Shown here piece by piece: positions 10,513 to 23,400 of a DNA stretch of 64,000 nucleotides. Origin of the DNA: Capitulum mitella (taxonomy: Eukaryota; Arthropoda; Thecostraca; Pollicipedomorpha; Pollicipedidae); the NCBI GenBank assembly GCA_030062745.1, contig CP099841.1, positions 5,831,423-5,895,422 on the forward strand, in the 5' to 3' direction. The translations under genes and the position numbers were made by a program. The notes beneath the pieces were generated by a model. The model saw only the letters and a program-made list of their open reading frames with translations. It did no database searches and was not told where the DNA came from. The stretch's first letter is position 1, and every line of letters begins with the position of its first letter.

Positions 10513-10815
10513 CAGTAGGAAAAGATGATGTTTTTTGGCACTGAACACAAGAAAGTATATGCTCCAAAAACATATCTTTCTCCAAAAGCTTGATCTTGTG
10601 CTTCCATGAAAAAGCTACATTGTAATGATGTTGGCAAATTTCTAACTCTGCAAGCAAATGACTCTGGCTCCATTCAGTAGGATGCAGGCATGATGTAATA
10701 ACTGACTTACACCAAGAATGCCAACTAAAACTGGGATCATTCTTTGCAAAATTTTGCACTCCAAGACAAAAATTATGTTATGACCCTAAGAAAAAGAACC
10801 AAATTCCCAACACTG
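10513..10815 (+). mobile_element. hAT-like 300-bp MITE, family 2, copy A
   Basis: Related along its length to 15422-15720 and 49364-49669. Its ends CAGTAGGAAAA and TTCCCAACACTG are a decayed version of the inverted ends of copy C. Shared internal landmarks are CTTACACCAAGAATGCCAACT and TTCTTTGCAAA. No clear target duplication remains. Confidence 0.7.
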
Positions 10816-12231
10816 ACCCAGTCAGTGAACAATGCCACTCTTATCAATGACATACTCCTTGGTGGAATTCATGGGCATAACCTGTCCCTGAGACAGTTGC
10901 CCACTAAATTCAGGAGGCTTCAGCTCACACTTCCTGATTCCACACAAACACCTGATTCCAAGCAAATTCCCTGCAAAAACTGTCATTTGCTAGCTCAAAA
11001 TTGAGTTCCTGCCCAAGCATCCCAATGACATCTTGTTGAGATATACAACATTTTTCCCACTGAGTCACAGCCAGGGTTGACAATTTGATTTCCACTCACA
11101 GTGCTAGAGTATAATTTTTGTTTTGGAGCACAAAACTTTTGCAGAGTACTATTGGTTCAGTTCTTGCTGTATGTCAGTTATGACATCATACCTGCTTCTT
11201 ACTGAGAGGAACAGTTATTTGCTTGCAGAGTTATAAATTTACCACCATGGTTATAATGCATCTTTTTATGGGGGTCCAAGATCAAACTTTTGAAACATAA
11301 CATGTTTTTCGGGGGCATATTTCCTATTGTTCTGCAATACAAAAAAAAAATTCAAGTCTTCATCACAACTGATTTCAATAATGTCACAAAAATCGGGATT
11401 CAAGTGTTCACATTTCTCAGTGTTATCTATGTATTTCGTAACCCTGCCCTAACCTTCATTACAGCCTTAATTTTCAATATCGTACTCAATTTTCTTTGGC
11501 AATTCTCATTGCTACTGAGGACTTAAATGCATACATAGCAGCAATGCAATATCACTAGCAACAGACAATATTCACAGATAAGAATGTGGCAAACCATATT
11601 GTATTTATGACCATTTAGATGACATTAGCACCTTACTCCTTGTGAGTGATGCACAACCAGGCCTCATGTGCCACACTATTGCATTCTGGAAGTCTGTTGA
11701 TTTTCCCTCTTATATGAAGCAACAATGTTTTAGTTCACAGTTTTCAGTTTTTAGCATGCTGTAACTTTAACCTTTGGCTTAATCCTGGCAGAAACTCAAC
11801 TGCTCAGGGATATCTATAAATTATCCTTTCATTTTACCATCTATCACTCATTATCTAGGGTTTTCATTACCATATCACTTAACCTACCAATCACTTTGTA
11901 TTTATTAACTTCCTCACCTTCTTGTAATGTTCTGTATTGATAAGCCAAACCCCAATCCCAAAGTTGTACATTGCTAAGCATGTACCCAATTGCTTGTCAA
12001 TCCTGGCATTCCAAATGGTGTACTGCTTTGTTTCATAACCCTCTCCCAAATTCCCACCCTCCCTGCTGTACTGCTTCAGAAAGCATTGGCCAACCCAACC
12101 TCCACTACTTATAGCATTACACATTTGATGGATTTCTGGCAATACAACCTTTTGACAACAGCACTATGCCAAATATCATCCAAATATAGGAAATGAAACA
12201 GATGTTAGCCAGATAGCTCCTCCCAAACTCA

Positions 12232-12345
12232 GGAGGAGATCCTGAGTGTGGGGGTGGGTCAGAGAATCCAGACTCAAACGTTTAAAAATTTTAGCATTAA
12301 GCCTATGGCAGTGACTGGGAAGAAAAGGTCCAAAACCCCGGCAGA
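12232..12345 (+). repeat. Short dispersed repeat, paired with 45714-45806
   Basis: GGAGATCCTG followed by a GGGGGTGGGTCA stretch, an AT tract and then GGCAGTGACTGGGAAGAA. The same order is seen at 45714-45806 in Abl intron 1. Ends and class are unknown. Confidence 0.5.
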
Positions 12346-12369
12346 CTTCCTTCCACCCATTCACTTCGG

Positions 12370-13410
12370 TTAATCTCTAGCCACGGCAATGAGCACCAAT
12401 ATTTCTGCTCCAATATTTGTGAAAACATGGGCAAAAGACAATACAAAGGAACATGAAAATTCCACACAAAGCGTCGTCACCCACGTCTTCGCACGTCGCC
12501 GGCTATCCGGATTCGCGCTGCTGACTGGCATCTACGGTTATCATGCCAGAGAATGTCGGAAAGACGCCTTGTTTGTCGCATAAGCGCCGTATACAGAACA
12601 TGGCATGGCGTGGACGTCGGCCGGACCGCGCCATGGCAATGGCGTTCAGAATTGTTCAAAATGTAACATAAGGATCAAAAATGGAATTCAAAACCATTTC
12701 AGACTCATTTTAAGGGTTTTCTGTGATTTAGAGACTACAATGTAGTACAAATGGTCTTTGAAACAATAGACTGCAAAGAATATCCACTATTTTTTCCTCA
12801 GGATTCCCCCTCTTTCAACTCGTTAGCTAACGCCTCTGGTGGTGATAGAGAAAACGCGAAGTAGCGAGTTACTGTAAATGTTTTACATTTTATAAAGAAT
12901 TTGGGATACCTAAGTCAATTTGCGTGAAAATACGCCTTTGATTTTAATCAAGTCCCTTAATGCCACATTTGTTTAGCCTTAGAATGTTTTTTTCCATTAC
13001 AACGAATCTTAAGTACTTAGTACTTGGATCGCAAATGAAAGATTGTGGACATCATCCCTATTTTCCAATGGCGTCGCTGGGTGATGGGTTCTGTCAGGCG
13101 GAGGTGTGTCAAGGGAAATGTTTTGTGTAAGGTAGGAACGGGATGATCCCCTATAATTTCATCGTATCTGAAGGTGAGAATCTTTTGAGGCGCTTCGTTC
13201 TGTTCACTTCCCTCTGCGGCGGCGTTTGTTGCCGCTTGAACATAAGAAGTTTCTGAATACTTCCCTGTGCTGCGGCGTTAATGGTGTTTACGTTTGCCGT
13301 GAGCGATGTTTTTGTGGTTTGGCTGATGTGACGGTATAAATGCACTCCGAAATTTTTGGTCATGAGACGTGTGTTAGTAGTGTTGGCATCTTCGCCTGAG
13401 TCTGGCGACA
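12370..13410. promoter_or_regulatory. Candidate bidirectional promoter for La (-) and the zinc-finger gene (+)
   Basis: Inferred from composition and gene layout. This kilobase keeps CpG (for example CGTCGTCACCCACGTCTTCG at 12470-12490), whereas 2-3 kb on each side is CpG-poor. It lies between two divergent genes whose first coding exons both begin just after a splice acceptor, so both need an upstream first exon here. No TATA box or start site could be fixed. Confidence 0.4.
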
Positions 13411-14315
13411 TATATCCTTAATGAAGTACATTGTGATAGTTGATTTGTATACCACCAATGTCTCAGTGCATGGTGCCAGGATTATTGTTGATTCCTTTTG
13501 GTGTGCCAGCTTTCTGTTCATGGCACCAGAATTATGTTTGTGTCTGATTATGGGGGTGTGGCATAGGAAGTAATCCAAAAATGTACCAAATGAGTGCACA
13601 ATGGTTTGCATGCTTCAAAAAAGTTATGCAATGCAGAAAATGAATAAAAGCACTGATGTGGAAATTCCAGTGACATACACATCATACATAAGTTTGCTAG
13701 AATACTCCACATTTTATTACTTGCTTCTGCTTGTCCATTATTGATAAGCCTGTTCAGTTTTACTGTTTCTGGGGTCTGTGGTCTTTCTGTGACAAGAGCC
13801 TGGACAGGCCAGTTGTAAACCATAGTCATGTCCAGGAGTACCCAGCCCTTTTTGATCTACATTTACCTCTATGAATAAAGCTTCCTTGAACATCCATTCC
13901 TAACTTCATCATCACATCATAATGCTGAATGATGGAAGCAGGCATTAAGTTTCATATAAAAGGGATCCTTTGTGTACTTTTTTACAGTGCTGCATTTATT
14001 GTTAAATATGAACTTTGAGATATAATTCAAGTATTTTCCACATTTGGTTATACCACATACTGCATTCTTTATTGCCTTTCAAGTATTTTTATCAAATAAC
14101 TTTTGTTTTGTTTTGTTCTCAGACTGGATCAGAACATAAATGTGTACATTGCAGGGTCTCAGAAAATCCCTTGTAATGAGATTAAAATCTTTCTCCATAA
14201 ATGTGGTGAGCAATGAAATGGAAATATTATGTTATTATGCAAATGTTATCCATGAAAGGATGGAGGTAACATGTTAGGCATTGGTTTAAATCCTCCCAAT
14301 TTCCTTTCTTACATC

Positions 14316-14363
14316 CTTGTTGCATCTTTGTTGCATGCCAGGTTGCAACAAAGATGCATCAAG
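14316..14363. repeat. Short hairpin, 20-base arms
   Basis: CTTGTTGCATCTTTGTTGCA pairs with TGCAACAAAGATGCATCAAG with one mismatch across an 8-base loop. Confidence 0.7.
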
Positions 14364-15421
14364 TCATCTTCCTTGTTATATCTTAAAAGAATACACATGA
14401 TGTGGTTTTTTTAGAGCATCTAATTTTTGATAACACAAAAGATAGTTATTTTATTCAAAAGCTATTGCTGGTAAAGGCACATTGTTCCATATAGGCCAGT
14501 TTATCCTGGCTCCAGAACTCTACAATGATGAACTCTATATTACCAGTGTTCTAGATCCTGAACAACAGCCCATGAACACTCTCTGGCTTGCAGATTGAGA
14601 AAACCTTTTCTTGGCAAAGCAAAGATGGGAAAAAGGACTTTCTGTTGAACATGGTGGTTTGCTGTCAGTGCAGTGCCATGAATATGCAGAGCAAAATAAA
14701 GTGGAAAAGAATCTGACATAATATAGATCACTCATCATAGAAAACAAGTAGCAGAGCAATGTTATACTTGTCCAAACAGGGTATCAACACCAGTAAACAT
14801 GGTGTTGATAGATGGGTGATGGTCATCAGACAAGGGTTAGAGCTTTACATGTCATTTGCCTGTTGTCAGGCAGTTATGTTCATTTTGCCACAGGATAATC
14901 AGACTGCAGTATTTTGGACCAAAGTGCACTAATGGCATCCCATGAATTGGTCAGATGGTACCAGATCCAAAAAGCATGCTTGCAGGCAACTCCAAACTTT
15001 CACACATGGTAGCAAGTAACAATGGTAGGGAGAGGTGTCCCATGTAAGATTAATTTTGTATGCAACTCCCAGTCCCAGCACATTGCAGTATAATATCACT
15101 GGTGTTTTAGTGACTATTTAGTCAGTCAGAATAATCTGATCTCCATCCACTCACCAACCATTCACAAGTGTCCCAAAGTGGAAGCTGTTGCAGCATGTGC
15201 ACAGGAGCTGTTTGCACTTTTTTGCATTATTTTCTTGAAAGCATCATTGTGGCTCCAGATATGTAGTTTTGGGGCACTGTAAACTCAACATGAAGTTGCA
15301 TGATTTGGAATGACAATGCAAGGCAGAACAATGCATCAGCTCAAGTATTTAAGTCTCCTTTCTTGTGAACAAGAGTTTGAAGACTGCCCAAAGGATGCCA
15401 GTTGGAAAAACTGACCCAACC

Positions 15422-15720
15422 CGAGGTTGGGAAAGATTTTTTTGTGTGTTGAAGAACAGAAAATATGTGCATCAGAAATATTTTATCCTCAAAAAGTTTG
15501 ATTGTGCCTCCATCAAAAAACTACATTATAATCATGTTGATGAATTTCTAATGCTGCAAACAAATGACTCTGTGTCCAATCAGGAAGAAGCAGGTATGAT
15601 GTTATAATTGACTTACACCAAGAATGCCAACTTAAACCAGTATTTCTCTTTGCAAAATTTGGTAGTCCAAAACAAGAAGCATACTCCAGCACCAAGAACA
15701 AAATTAAATTTCCAACCCTT
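15422..15720 (+). mobile_element. hAT-like 300-bp MITE, family 2, copy B
   Basis: Starts CGAGGTTGGGAAAG and ends TTTCCAACCCTT, a decayed inverted pair. Internally it is close to copy C (GTGTTGAAGAACA, TGCCAACTTAAACCAGTA, CACCAAGAACAAAA). Confidence 0.7.
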
Positions 15721-16124
15721 TTACCACCCTAGTCTCAACATGAAATTCCATCATTTTCAATAATAATTCATTCATCACATCAATACAAATGCTGGGATTT
15801 TTCCCTCTTGTGAACAACAGTTTGTTCCAAGCTATGGAAGCTACATTTATGTTCCTTTTCTGAGCCAGCTTGTAATTGCATGCAGTTCAGACAGCCACAC
15901 TGTGCAACTCCTGCTGTGACATTTTCAGCAGTGATGATTTTGACAACTGACATGCAATCAGCATGCTACAAGCCTGTAAGCCTGGAAACTTCTGCCAGGA
16001 ACCTTTGTGTTAAAATGCAATAATTTTGGGCGAATTTTCGAAACGGGTCCGACCGTTGCGAGGAATGTCGACCAAAGTTAGTAAATTCGTCATTCCTTTC
16101 AGTGGAACTCTGCACTCATTAGCA

Positions 16125-17444
16125 ATGGATCCTGATCTTCCTGTGGACTTCTCGTCCTTCGGGAAGGAAGAGGAGGAGGCGCGGCTGGATGGGATGCCCG
16201 CGGTCGCCCCGACGGTGGACGGAGTGAGTGTTGGCCTCGTCGGCACACCGCTGGCAGTGAACACGCCGCAGCCGGAACTGGCGCCACCCAGCACGCCGTC
16301 CGCGGACGGGCCGTCGGCAAGCGCGCCACTGCCGGACGGGCCGGCGGCCAGTCAGGCTGCCGAGCTGCCGGCGCCGGCCACGCCGGCCACGCCGGCCAGC
16401 CTCTCGGTGGAGGCTCTGGTGAGCGGCGGCCCGCCGTCCAGCGCGGCGGCCGAGCCGGGCCGCGCTGACGGAGGGCCGCCGCCGCCGCCCGAGGTCGCTC
16501 CTGACGGCGTCACCAGCACGGCCGTCAACGGCGAGGTGGCGCCGACTGGGTCCGGTGGGGAGCCGGCGGCGGGTCCGGCCGCAGGCTCACCGCCCGGGGA
16601 CGGCCCGGATCCGGCAGCGGCAGCCGCGGCCAAGGTTCTGACGGCTCCGGCTGCTGCCTGCTCGGACGCCGCGCGGCCGACCGCCGACGCTGGCTCGGCC
16701 GACGTGCCGATGGCCTGTGTGGAGACGAGCCAGGCCGCCGCCGACGCCGCCCCGGTGAGCCAGGCCGCAGCGGACGTGCCGGCGGCAGCCGGGGATGCAG
16801 CGGGCTCGTCGCCGCAGCCGCAGCCGGCAGGCGAGGCCAGCCACAGTCAGGCGGCCGTGAAGCACGAGCAGGGCCGGCTGGCGCAGATCATCGCCGATAT
16901 CGGCATCCCGACGCCGTGCGCGCCCGCCGGCCAGCGCATCAAGCAGGAGGCGCGGCAGGACGAGCCCGAGCCGGGGCAGCAGCAGGAGGCGGAGCCACAG
17001 CAGGAGCCGGGGCAGGAACGGGAGGCGGAGCCGGAGCAGGAGCCGGGGCAGGAGCAGGAAGCGGAGCCGGAGCAGGAGCCGGGGCAGGAGCAGGAAGCGG
17101 AGCCGGAGCAGGAGCAGGAACCGGAGCCGGAGCTGGAGCTGGAGCTGGAGCCGGAGCCGGAGGAGGAGCCGGAACAGGAGCCGGAGCTGGAGTCGGGGCG
17201 GGGGAGACGGCCGACTCCGGCGCCGCGCACGCCGCCGCCTCCGCTCGACATCCACTGTCTGGTGTGCAACGAGCCGCTCACGACGGACGAGTGCATCCAG
17301 CTCGCCGACTATCTGGACAACGCGAACGTCCGCGTGGAGGAGAAGCTCAGCAACGTGATCAACAACGACTACCGGCTGTACCTGCACAGCGAGGTGGTCT
17401 GCGACCGCTGTCACAGCACGCTGTGCGAGATCCACGACCTGGAG
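16125..17444 (+). CDS. Zinc-finger gene, coding exon 1
   Basis: 440 codons, phase 0 end at donor GAG|GTAGGC. It contains the low-complexity N-terminus, a 12-residue repeat EPGQEQEAEPEQ (about 3.5 copies from 16990) merging into EPELELELE, two sumoylation-type sites, and most of the ZAD-like domain. Confidence 0.82.
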
Positions 17445-20400
17445 GTAGGCGGATTGAGGCATCCTGGCAGCGTGATGCAGTTGTAGCAATTATAGGATGA
17501 TGTGTCGTTAGGTGGAAGAGTAACCTGGGGAATACAAACGACCAGCTTAACTTTTGCAGAAAACAAAGTCTAAGGTGCCAAAATTGGGTCACATACACAG
17601 CAGATGAAAAGTATGGGTGTCGTGCCAACACGATATAGGATTGGTTGCATGCTAGTGATGGTCGGAGATTTTGAGACCGTTTGGTTTGATGATCATCACT
17701 GTTGACTTCTTGCCCCAGTTCTGAAGTTATCAGGTGTTACTGTTCACTAAGTTCCGTTCTCCACCCGGTACTGGTGTAAGCGTTTGCAAGGCAAAAATAT
17801 GTCAGTCTTGAAATATTGCTGCATTACCGACTGATCGTCAGGGGACGTAACCTTCGCACTGAGAAAACAGTGGCACATGACATAGATATTGGTAATCGTG
17901 GTGCAAGAGTTGCGGCAATGCGCCGAGTGGGCTGGTAGTGTTAGTCATACTCGAGGCAGGGCGACATTTTGCCTGACCCGACTGAAAGTGATGCGCAGTG
18001 TCGTTTAATGTAACTACGTGTTTTGACGTGGAGTTACATATTGCCTTCTTGTTGTGCAACATGTATGTAGCTTTCTTGAGGCAATATCATGTTCTCATGT
18101 TCAAACTCAGACCAATCCTGATGTGACTGGTTTAAGGTATATCTGAGCTAAGTGCCAGTCACGGTGTAGTTGTCTGGGTTGTTAAGGTGAATCTGCTGTG
18201 TTTTATGCTGCCGTTTTTATATGCAAAGTGTTGTTCTGCATGATGTGTTATACATAGAAGGAATCATTCATTCCCCCGTTGCGTGCCGACTGGGGCCGCT
18301 GAGGTATCCCGGTTCTCAGGACCTGAGCTTTGTTGCAGGTCCAGTCAAAGCAGCTGAAGGACCAGGTGGTGGGCTTCTTCTGGGACACGGTGGAGGTTCG
18401 CCGCGTCAGACCACAGCGGAAAGGCCGGCGCAGTAAGTGGACCGCCCTTCACCTGTCATGTTATCATCATCCAGTGTGGTCAGATTCATTTTGCTGTGGT
18501 TGTCACGATGTAGAACAAATATAGAGACGTCAAAGTATTGTTTAACCATGCTAAAAAGGAGAAAAATGGCAGCCATTACGGGGCAATTGCTGTCGTAACC
18601 AGAATCACAGTTAAAGTAACAATACACGGAAAAACAAAATGATGCTTATACGAAAAAGCGTACTATTTCAGCGCTATGCAGAAGGAAAAGTAATGATCAG
18701 ATCATCCTGACAATGTTGTAACATTGCGTCAAAGCAGCCAACCTGATTGTGGCTTTGGGCAAGTCCAGATGTTAAGTCTGTTATGTTAAGTCTTCAACCC
18801 ATTCCTCTGTGTTTCAGAATCCAAGTCGTGTATTCCTACTCCTGTTTGGTCATCCACGCGTAACCTACCATCCACGATGTCCCGGCTTCTGGCGTCCTAC
18901 CACTTCCCCAGCATAAGAGATATCATTTGGTGCAATAGACAACATAATACCTCTTTTTTGTGCAATGTAGGTAGTCTGATGGTTTGTATTTTATGTTGTA
19001 TTCTATACATTTTGCCCATCTCTTATCTATTGCAGTCATTCTTTTCATTGTAACTGCCTTTTTTCCTTGTTCAAACTGGAAGGAAATATTGGGGGAGGGG
19101 GCAAACCAACATGGGTGGGCCAAATCAGCATGGGGTGAGGGCCCTCATAAAAGAATACATATTAACACCCCTGTTATCCGCCAAGTGATCGTGAACTTAG
19201 GTACCTTTAGGTGCGACGAGTCCCCGTCCTTCATTTTTTGTTATATCGCTTTCAAACTACACCGTTGGAAGCGGCCTGTCGCTTCATTTTGGACGGCAGC
19301 TGCGGGCTTCGATACCCGCATGTGTCCGAACGAGAAGAGGATATTAGAAGGAGTTCGGACGAGTGGCTGGTTCAGGGTGGGAGACTGGTAACTGTAGGTT
19401 TTAAACTACGTCTGTAGGTTAACAAAGGGATTCGTACATGGCAAAGGAGAAGACAGTGTCCATTTTCCGCCGATTGTTTTGCCATTGGTGGGAGTCAAGC
19501 CACAGGTGATTGGCTTTACTAGTTTAGGTTCCTGAGTGGCATGGGCTGCTTAGAAGGTAAACACTGCTCACTGTTCACCACAGCTGTAGCTGTGGTGAAT
19601 AGTGAGCAGGGGCAGGGCTCGGTATTGCAGGGTCATGTGATTGTTGCAAAACATGTTGGCTGGAAGTTTCTGTCGGGAGTGGGTATCAGTGGCATTTTAA
19701 ATTATCTCCCAGTAAACTCCTGATCTTGGTGCTAAGATATCTGAAAAGTGGCAGGGTAGGGTTCAGCCTCTCCTGTCTCCCACCCCCCATCTGCGGTATT
19801 TCCATCCCAAGATAACTCTCACATTGCACCTGCAGTGGAAAATGTTCATTTGGAACAGTGTTGGATGTTTTTGTACAATTGAATGTATGTGTGTTTGTGA
19901 TTGGGTCATTTTCCACCTATATTTGTGAGTCTCGCCACAATGCCGTCCCATCTCCAACCTGGAAGCGCCATCGCTAGGGAAGCCGACCTCGGTCTAAACA
20001 CTGGTCTGATGTCCTTGATCTTGGGGCATGTTTGTGCGCGCTTTCAACATTGACGTGGGGGTTGAGGACTCAGAAATGTTGTGTGGTGCTCCATTGACTG
20101 GATAACGTTTGCGTCATTTCCAGAGTCCAGACCTTCAAAACTCCTTTTGGAAGCTCAGGAGACTGCCATGTTTGTGAGTACTACTCATCATTTCGATTTG
20201 TGTGTGCACCACACCAGTCTTTTGTCTCCAGGACAAATAAGAGTCCTGCATCTGCTCTGTGGTAAATTGGAAAACAACCAGTCCTGATGTAAGCCCCGCC
20301 TCCTTCAAAAAATATACATTGGTGTAATTTTATTTGGCTTCCGCGCGCACGTATAAAGTACGATGACGACGAAACTAGACGAGTTAACGGGTATTAAGGT

Positions 20401-23400
20401 CAGCTTCGTTCATGTTATTTTCACAAGTCTGCATTGAAATAGACTTGACAGAACATCCAGTACAATGCATTTCTCATGGTTCAACTTTTCAACTCAGTAA
20501 CTCGAGAATATTTTGTTTCAAAGAATTAAGTTCCGGAATTGCCGAGTACAACCAAAGTAAAAAGCATCTGGTGGGCATGTGATGCTGAATATGTGCCTTA
20601 GGGTATTATGTTAAGTCAACTGTAATTGGGCACTATTGACACTATGCCTAGAACAATATGCCTTGCTTTTTTAACTGGTCAGATTCAGCTTTTTTTGTGC
20701 GTTCTAGGGATTTTGGTATCGCTGCGCATGCTATTTGGGGTTGTTCGGGACGTTTTTTTAGGCTGTTGTCATCTTGATGTTCTGAATTCGTTGGTCAGCC
20801 ATTCGTTGTAAACCACATCACAGACATCAAAGAAATGCGAAAAATGTCCTCGCCATAAGTAGAACCCTCTAAAAGCAAATAAAAAAAAAGCAGAAAGCAG
20901 CAATAAAGTGACTGTCAAAAGTAGCCAAAGCCCGTCTCATCCAGAACAGTAGCAGCCATCACACGTGGTGCAATTTGAAGACCATGAAAGCGTCGACGTG
21001 TTGTAGTGCAGGAGTCTTTGCCCGGCACGCCATTGCCACGCCAGTAATGTGTTGATCCGCATTATTTTTTTGGGATACCGATGAACTGATCCAGTTAAGA
21101 AATTTGTATCGCGATGGCACGAATTCTTCCCCGTACGGGACGAATAAGGCAAGATACGTGATCTTTCATGTGAAAATCATATTTTTCTTCCAGTTGTCCT
21201 CAGCATTATTTTGCCTAAAGCCCTTGCAGATACGCTGCCTCGAGCACGTCGAACGTAAGGAGACTGAACCCATCGGCTCATGTTCTTGTGTGCTTGATTC
21301 AGATGTAATGGAGCTAGCGTGTGAAATCCAGGGCCCAAATTATGTGAGCAAGGTTGCCAATTGCATTTTGCCCGGTGTTTTTCATTGGTGGATCCTGTGG
21401 TCATTTGGACGTAGCCAGTCTTCACTCGGTGGATTGTCCCATCATCGGAAGTTGGCCCCAGCACGTTGAGATCTAGCTACATGGAAACACGTCTCCGTTG
21501 AGGTGTGCACTTCAGACGTGACGTACAAGATCCACTGTGTCCTCAGATGCCAGAGGTAGAGATGGACATTCGGGAAGACTCGCCCGTGATCTACAAGGCG
21601 CCGCAGAAGAAGCTCAGTCGCTGTACCAAGCCCAAGTGCTACGAGAAGCTGTCGCACAACGAGTACCAGTGCATCCGCTGCCACAAGATCCTGCCGCGCA
21701 TGCGCGCGGTCACCAAACACTTCGACCTGGTGCACGGCAAGAAGGAGGAGCAGTGCGACATCTGCGAGAAGTACTTCAGGGACCGGCCACATCTGGACAG
21801 GCATAAGCACAAGGTGGGTGGGTGAAGGCCTTCCTTGGGACCGAGGAACTAAGCCGCCAGAACAGGCATAAAGAGGGTGGAGGATGTCAAAAGTGGTAAG
21901 TGATCAGGCCTGCCTGAACAGCCAAAAACCCGACGCAAGAGGGATGGCGTGCTGTCCCTCTACGTTTTGCGCATGTCCGTGCTGACAATGCAGAACTTTG
22001 AGTATCTGCGTTCTACCTTTTGTGTTGCATTCTGAACTGGTTCTTCGGGTTGACCATTGTCGGTAAGTGTAACATGATAAGATAGCCGGTGATCGCTTTG
22101 ATGTTGGTATGTTTACTCAGCAGGAGATAACCTCGTAAATAGACTGGGACGATGCCTGCCGTCATCAAAGAGTGGAGCGTCAAGTGAAATGCAAGATAGT
22201 TCGGCTTCCCTCCTCCCTATGCATTCCTCGGAACCAAAGCCATGAGGGGAATTTTCGATTGAGCCAGCCGCTTTGATCTTGCCTGTGGTTATTCGATACC
22301 CGGACTGATGTGATTGGAATGGGTCACATCCGGATCCTGCTGCTGTTGAGCGCGCTGGTGAAAAGAAACGCCATGCAATATCGAACGTTGTCCCGGTTGG
22401 ATCAGTTTCGTCGACGGCTTTCTCGCGGAAAAGGCGGGAGTATAGGTGACGCGAGGCGGTCCTGTCCGACATCTCCCGTACAAAACCCAACGACCAGCCC
22501 GGCGACCTCTCAGCTGTAACTCGGCCCTCGCCAGGCGCACCCGGAGGCGATGGCCGAGCTGGCGGCGGCGGCCGCCGCCGCGGCGGAGGCGGCCGCCGCG
22601 GCGGCGGAGGCCGGCACTGTTGTGAAGCAGGAGGCGGCCGAGGGCGAGGAGCAGCCGGGCCCGGCGACCTCCGCCGAGCCGGACGAGGACGACGACGACG
22701 ACGACGAGCTGATCGCCGACCGCGCGCCCGTCATCGAGGACGACGACGACGCCGACGACGCCGAGGTGGAGGAGATCGACATGGACGTGGTGATGAACAT
22801 CGAGGTGGAACGGGTGAGTGGTGCTGGCGCCCGCGCCGGACCGTCGGACCGCCGGACCAGACGGTAGGTTGGTCGCTGCGTGCGGTCTGCGGCGCCGCCA
22901 GAACGGCTCGTGGGAAATTTTGGGATTCTCTCCGCGGGGGATTTTGTTTTGGGAGCCATAAAGTTCCATCGCTGGAAGTTTTTCCGAAACAAAAAGTGTT
23001 GCGCGTGAATTTCATTATTTTGTTATGGAAAATTGCGGGCTTTGGTCTCTGGTCATGTCACTCTAGGGGTGGCGCAAACGGTGGAGACATTAGGAGACTG
23101 GCGAGCACTGCATGTGCGTGGTCGTTATCTTTCGCACCGCAAACAGATAGTGTTGTGCGGTACGCCGGCACGAGATAGCGTGTCCGGCCGACTCTGCAGG
23201 CAGGTAGTGCTGTCAGGAGGCTCGTGTCGACGTGATGCACCGAGCTGCCGGCGGCGGCCGGCCGGACGACGGCGGCGGGTCAGCTGAGGTCGAGACGTTC
23301 GTGGCGTTTAAAGCGCGCCTTCTGGACGGAAAACGCGCCGACGATGTTAACGTGCCTGCTGAATGACTGGGAGTGGCGGAAGGGTTTAATGGCCATGCTT

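Larger units (their letters stand above)
10131..12370. other. CpG-poor sequence, inferred La 5' intron
   Basis: About 2.2 kb with only a handful of CpG but abundant TG and CA, and no coding frame with motifs. It contains one copy of a hAT-like repeat (10513-10815). It is inferred to be the first intron of La. Confidence 0.4.
13411..16102. other. CpG-poor sequence, inferred 5' intron of the zinc-finger gene
   Basis: About 2.7 kb with almost no CpG, ending at the acceptor CATTCCTTTCAG at 16091-16102. It holds a short inverted repeat (14316-14363) and a hAT-like repeat copy (15422-15720). No coding exon was recognised. Confidence 0.4.
18433..20123 (+). other. Zinc-finger gene intron 2
   Basis: Contains a dispersed repeat at 19010-19175 and a tight 46-base hairpin at 19564-19609. 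An acceptor-like TGTGTTTCAG at 18808-18817 lacks a suitable donor and is not used here. Confidence 0.6.

Noticed and set aside
16026..16124. Upstream start for the zinc-finger protein (ATG at 16065)
   Set aside because: It is in frame but precedes the acceptor at 16102, so it is probably intronic; kept only as an alternative.
18818..18900. Acceptor TGTGTTTCAG followed by open sequence as a possible zinc-finger exon 3
   Set aside because: No good donor gives the required phase; the 50-nt exon at 20124-20173 has both splice sites and the correct phases.
19296..19320. GCGGGCTTCGATACCCGC hairpin resembling a T-arm
   Set aside because: No other tRNA features nearby; an isolated short hairpin.
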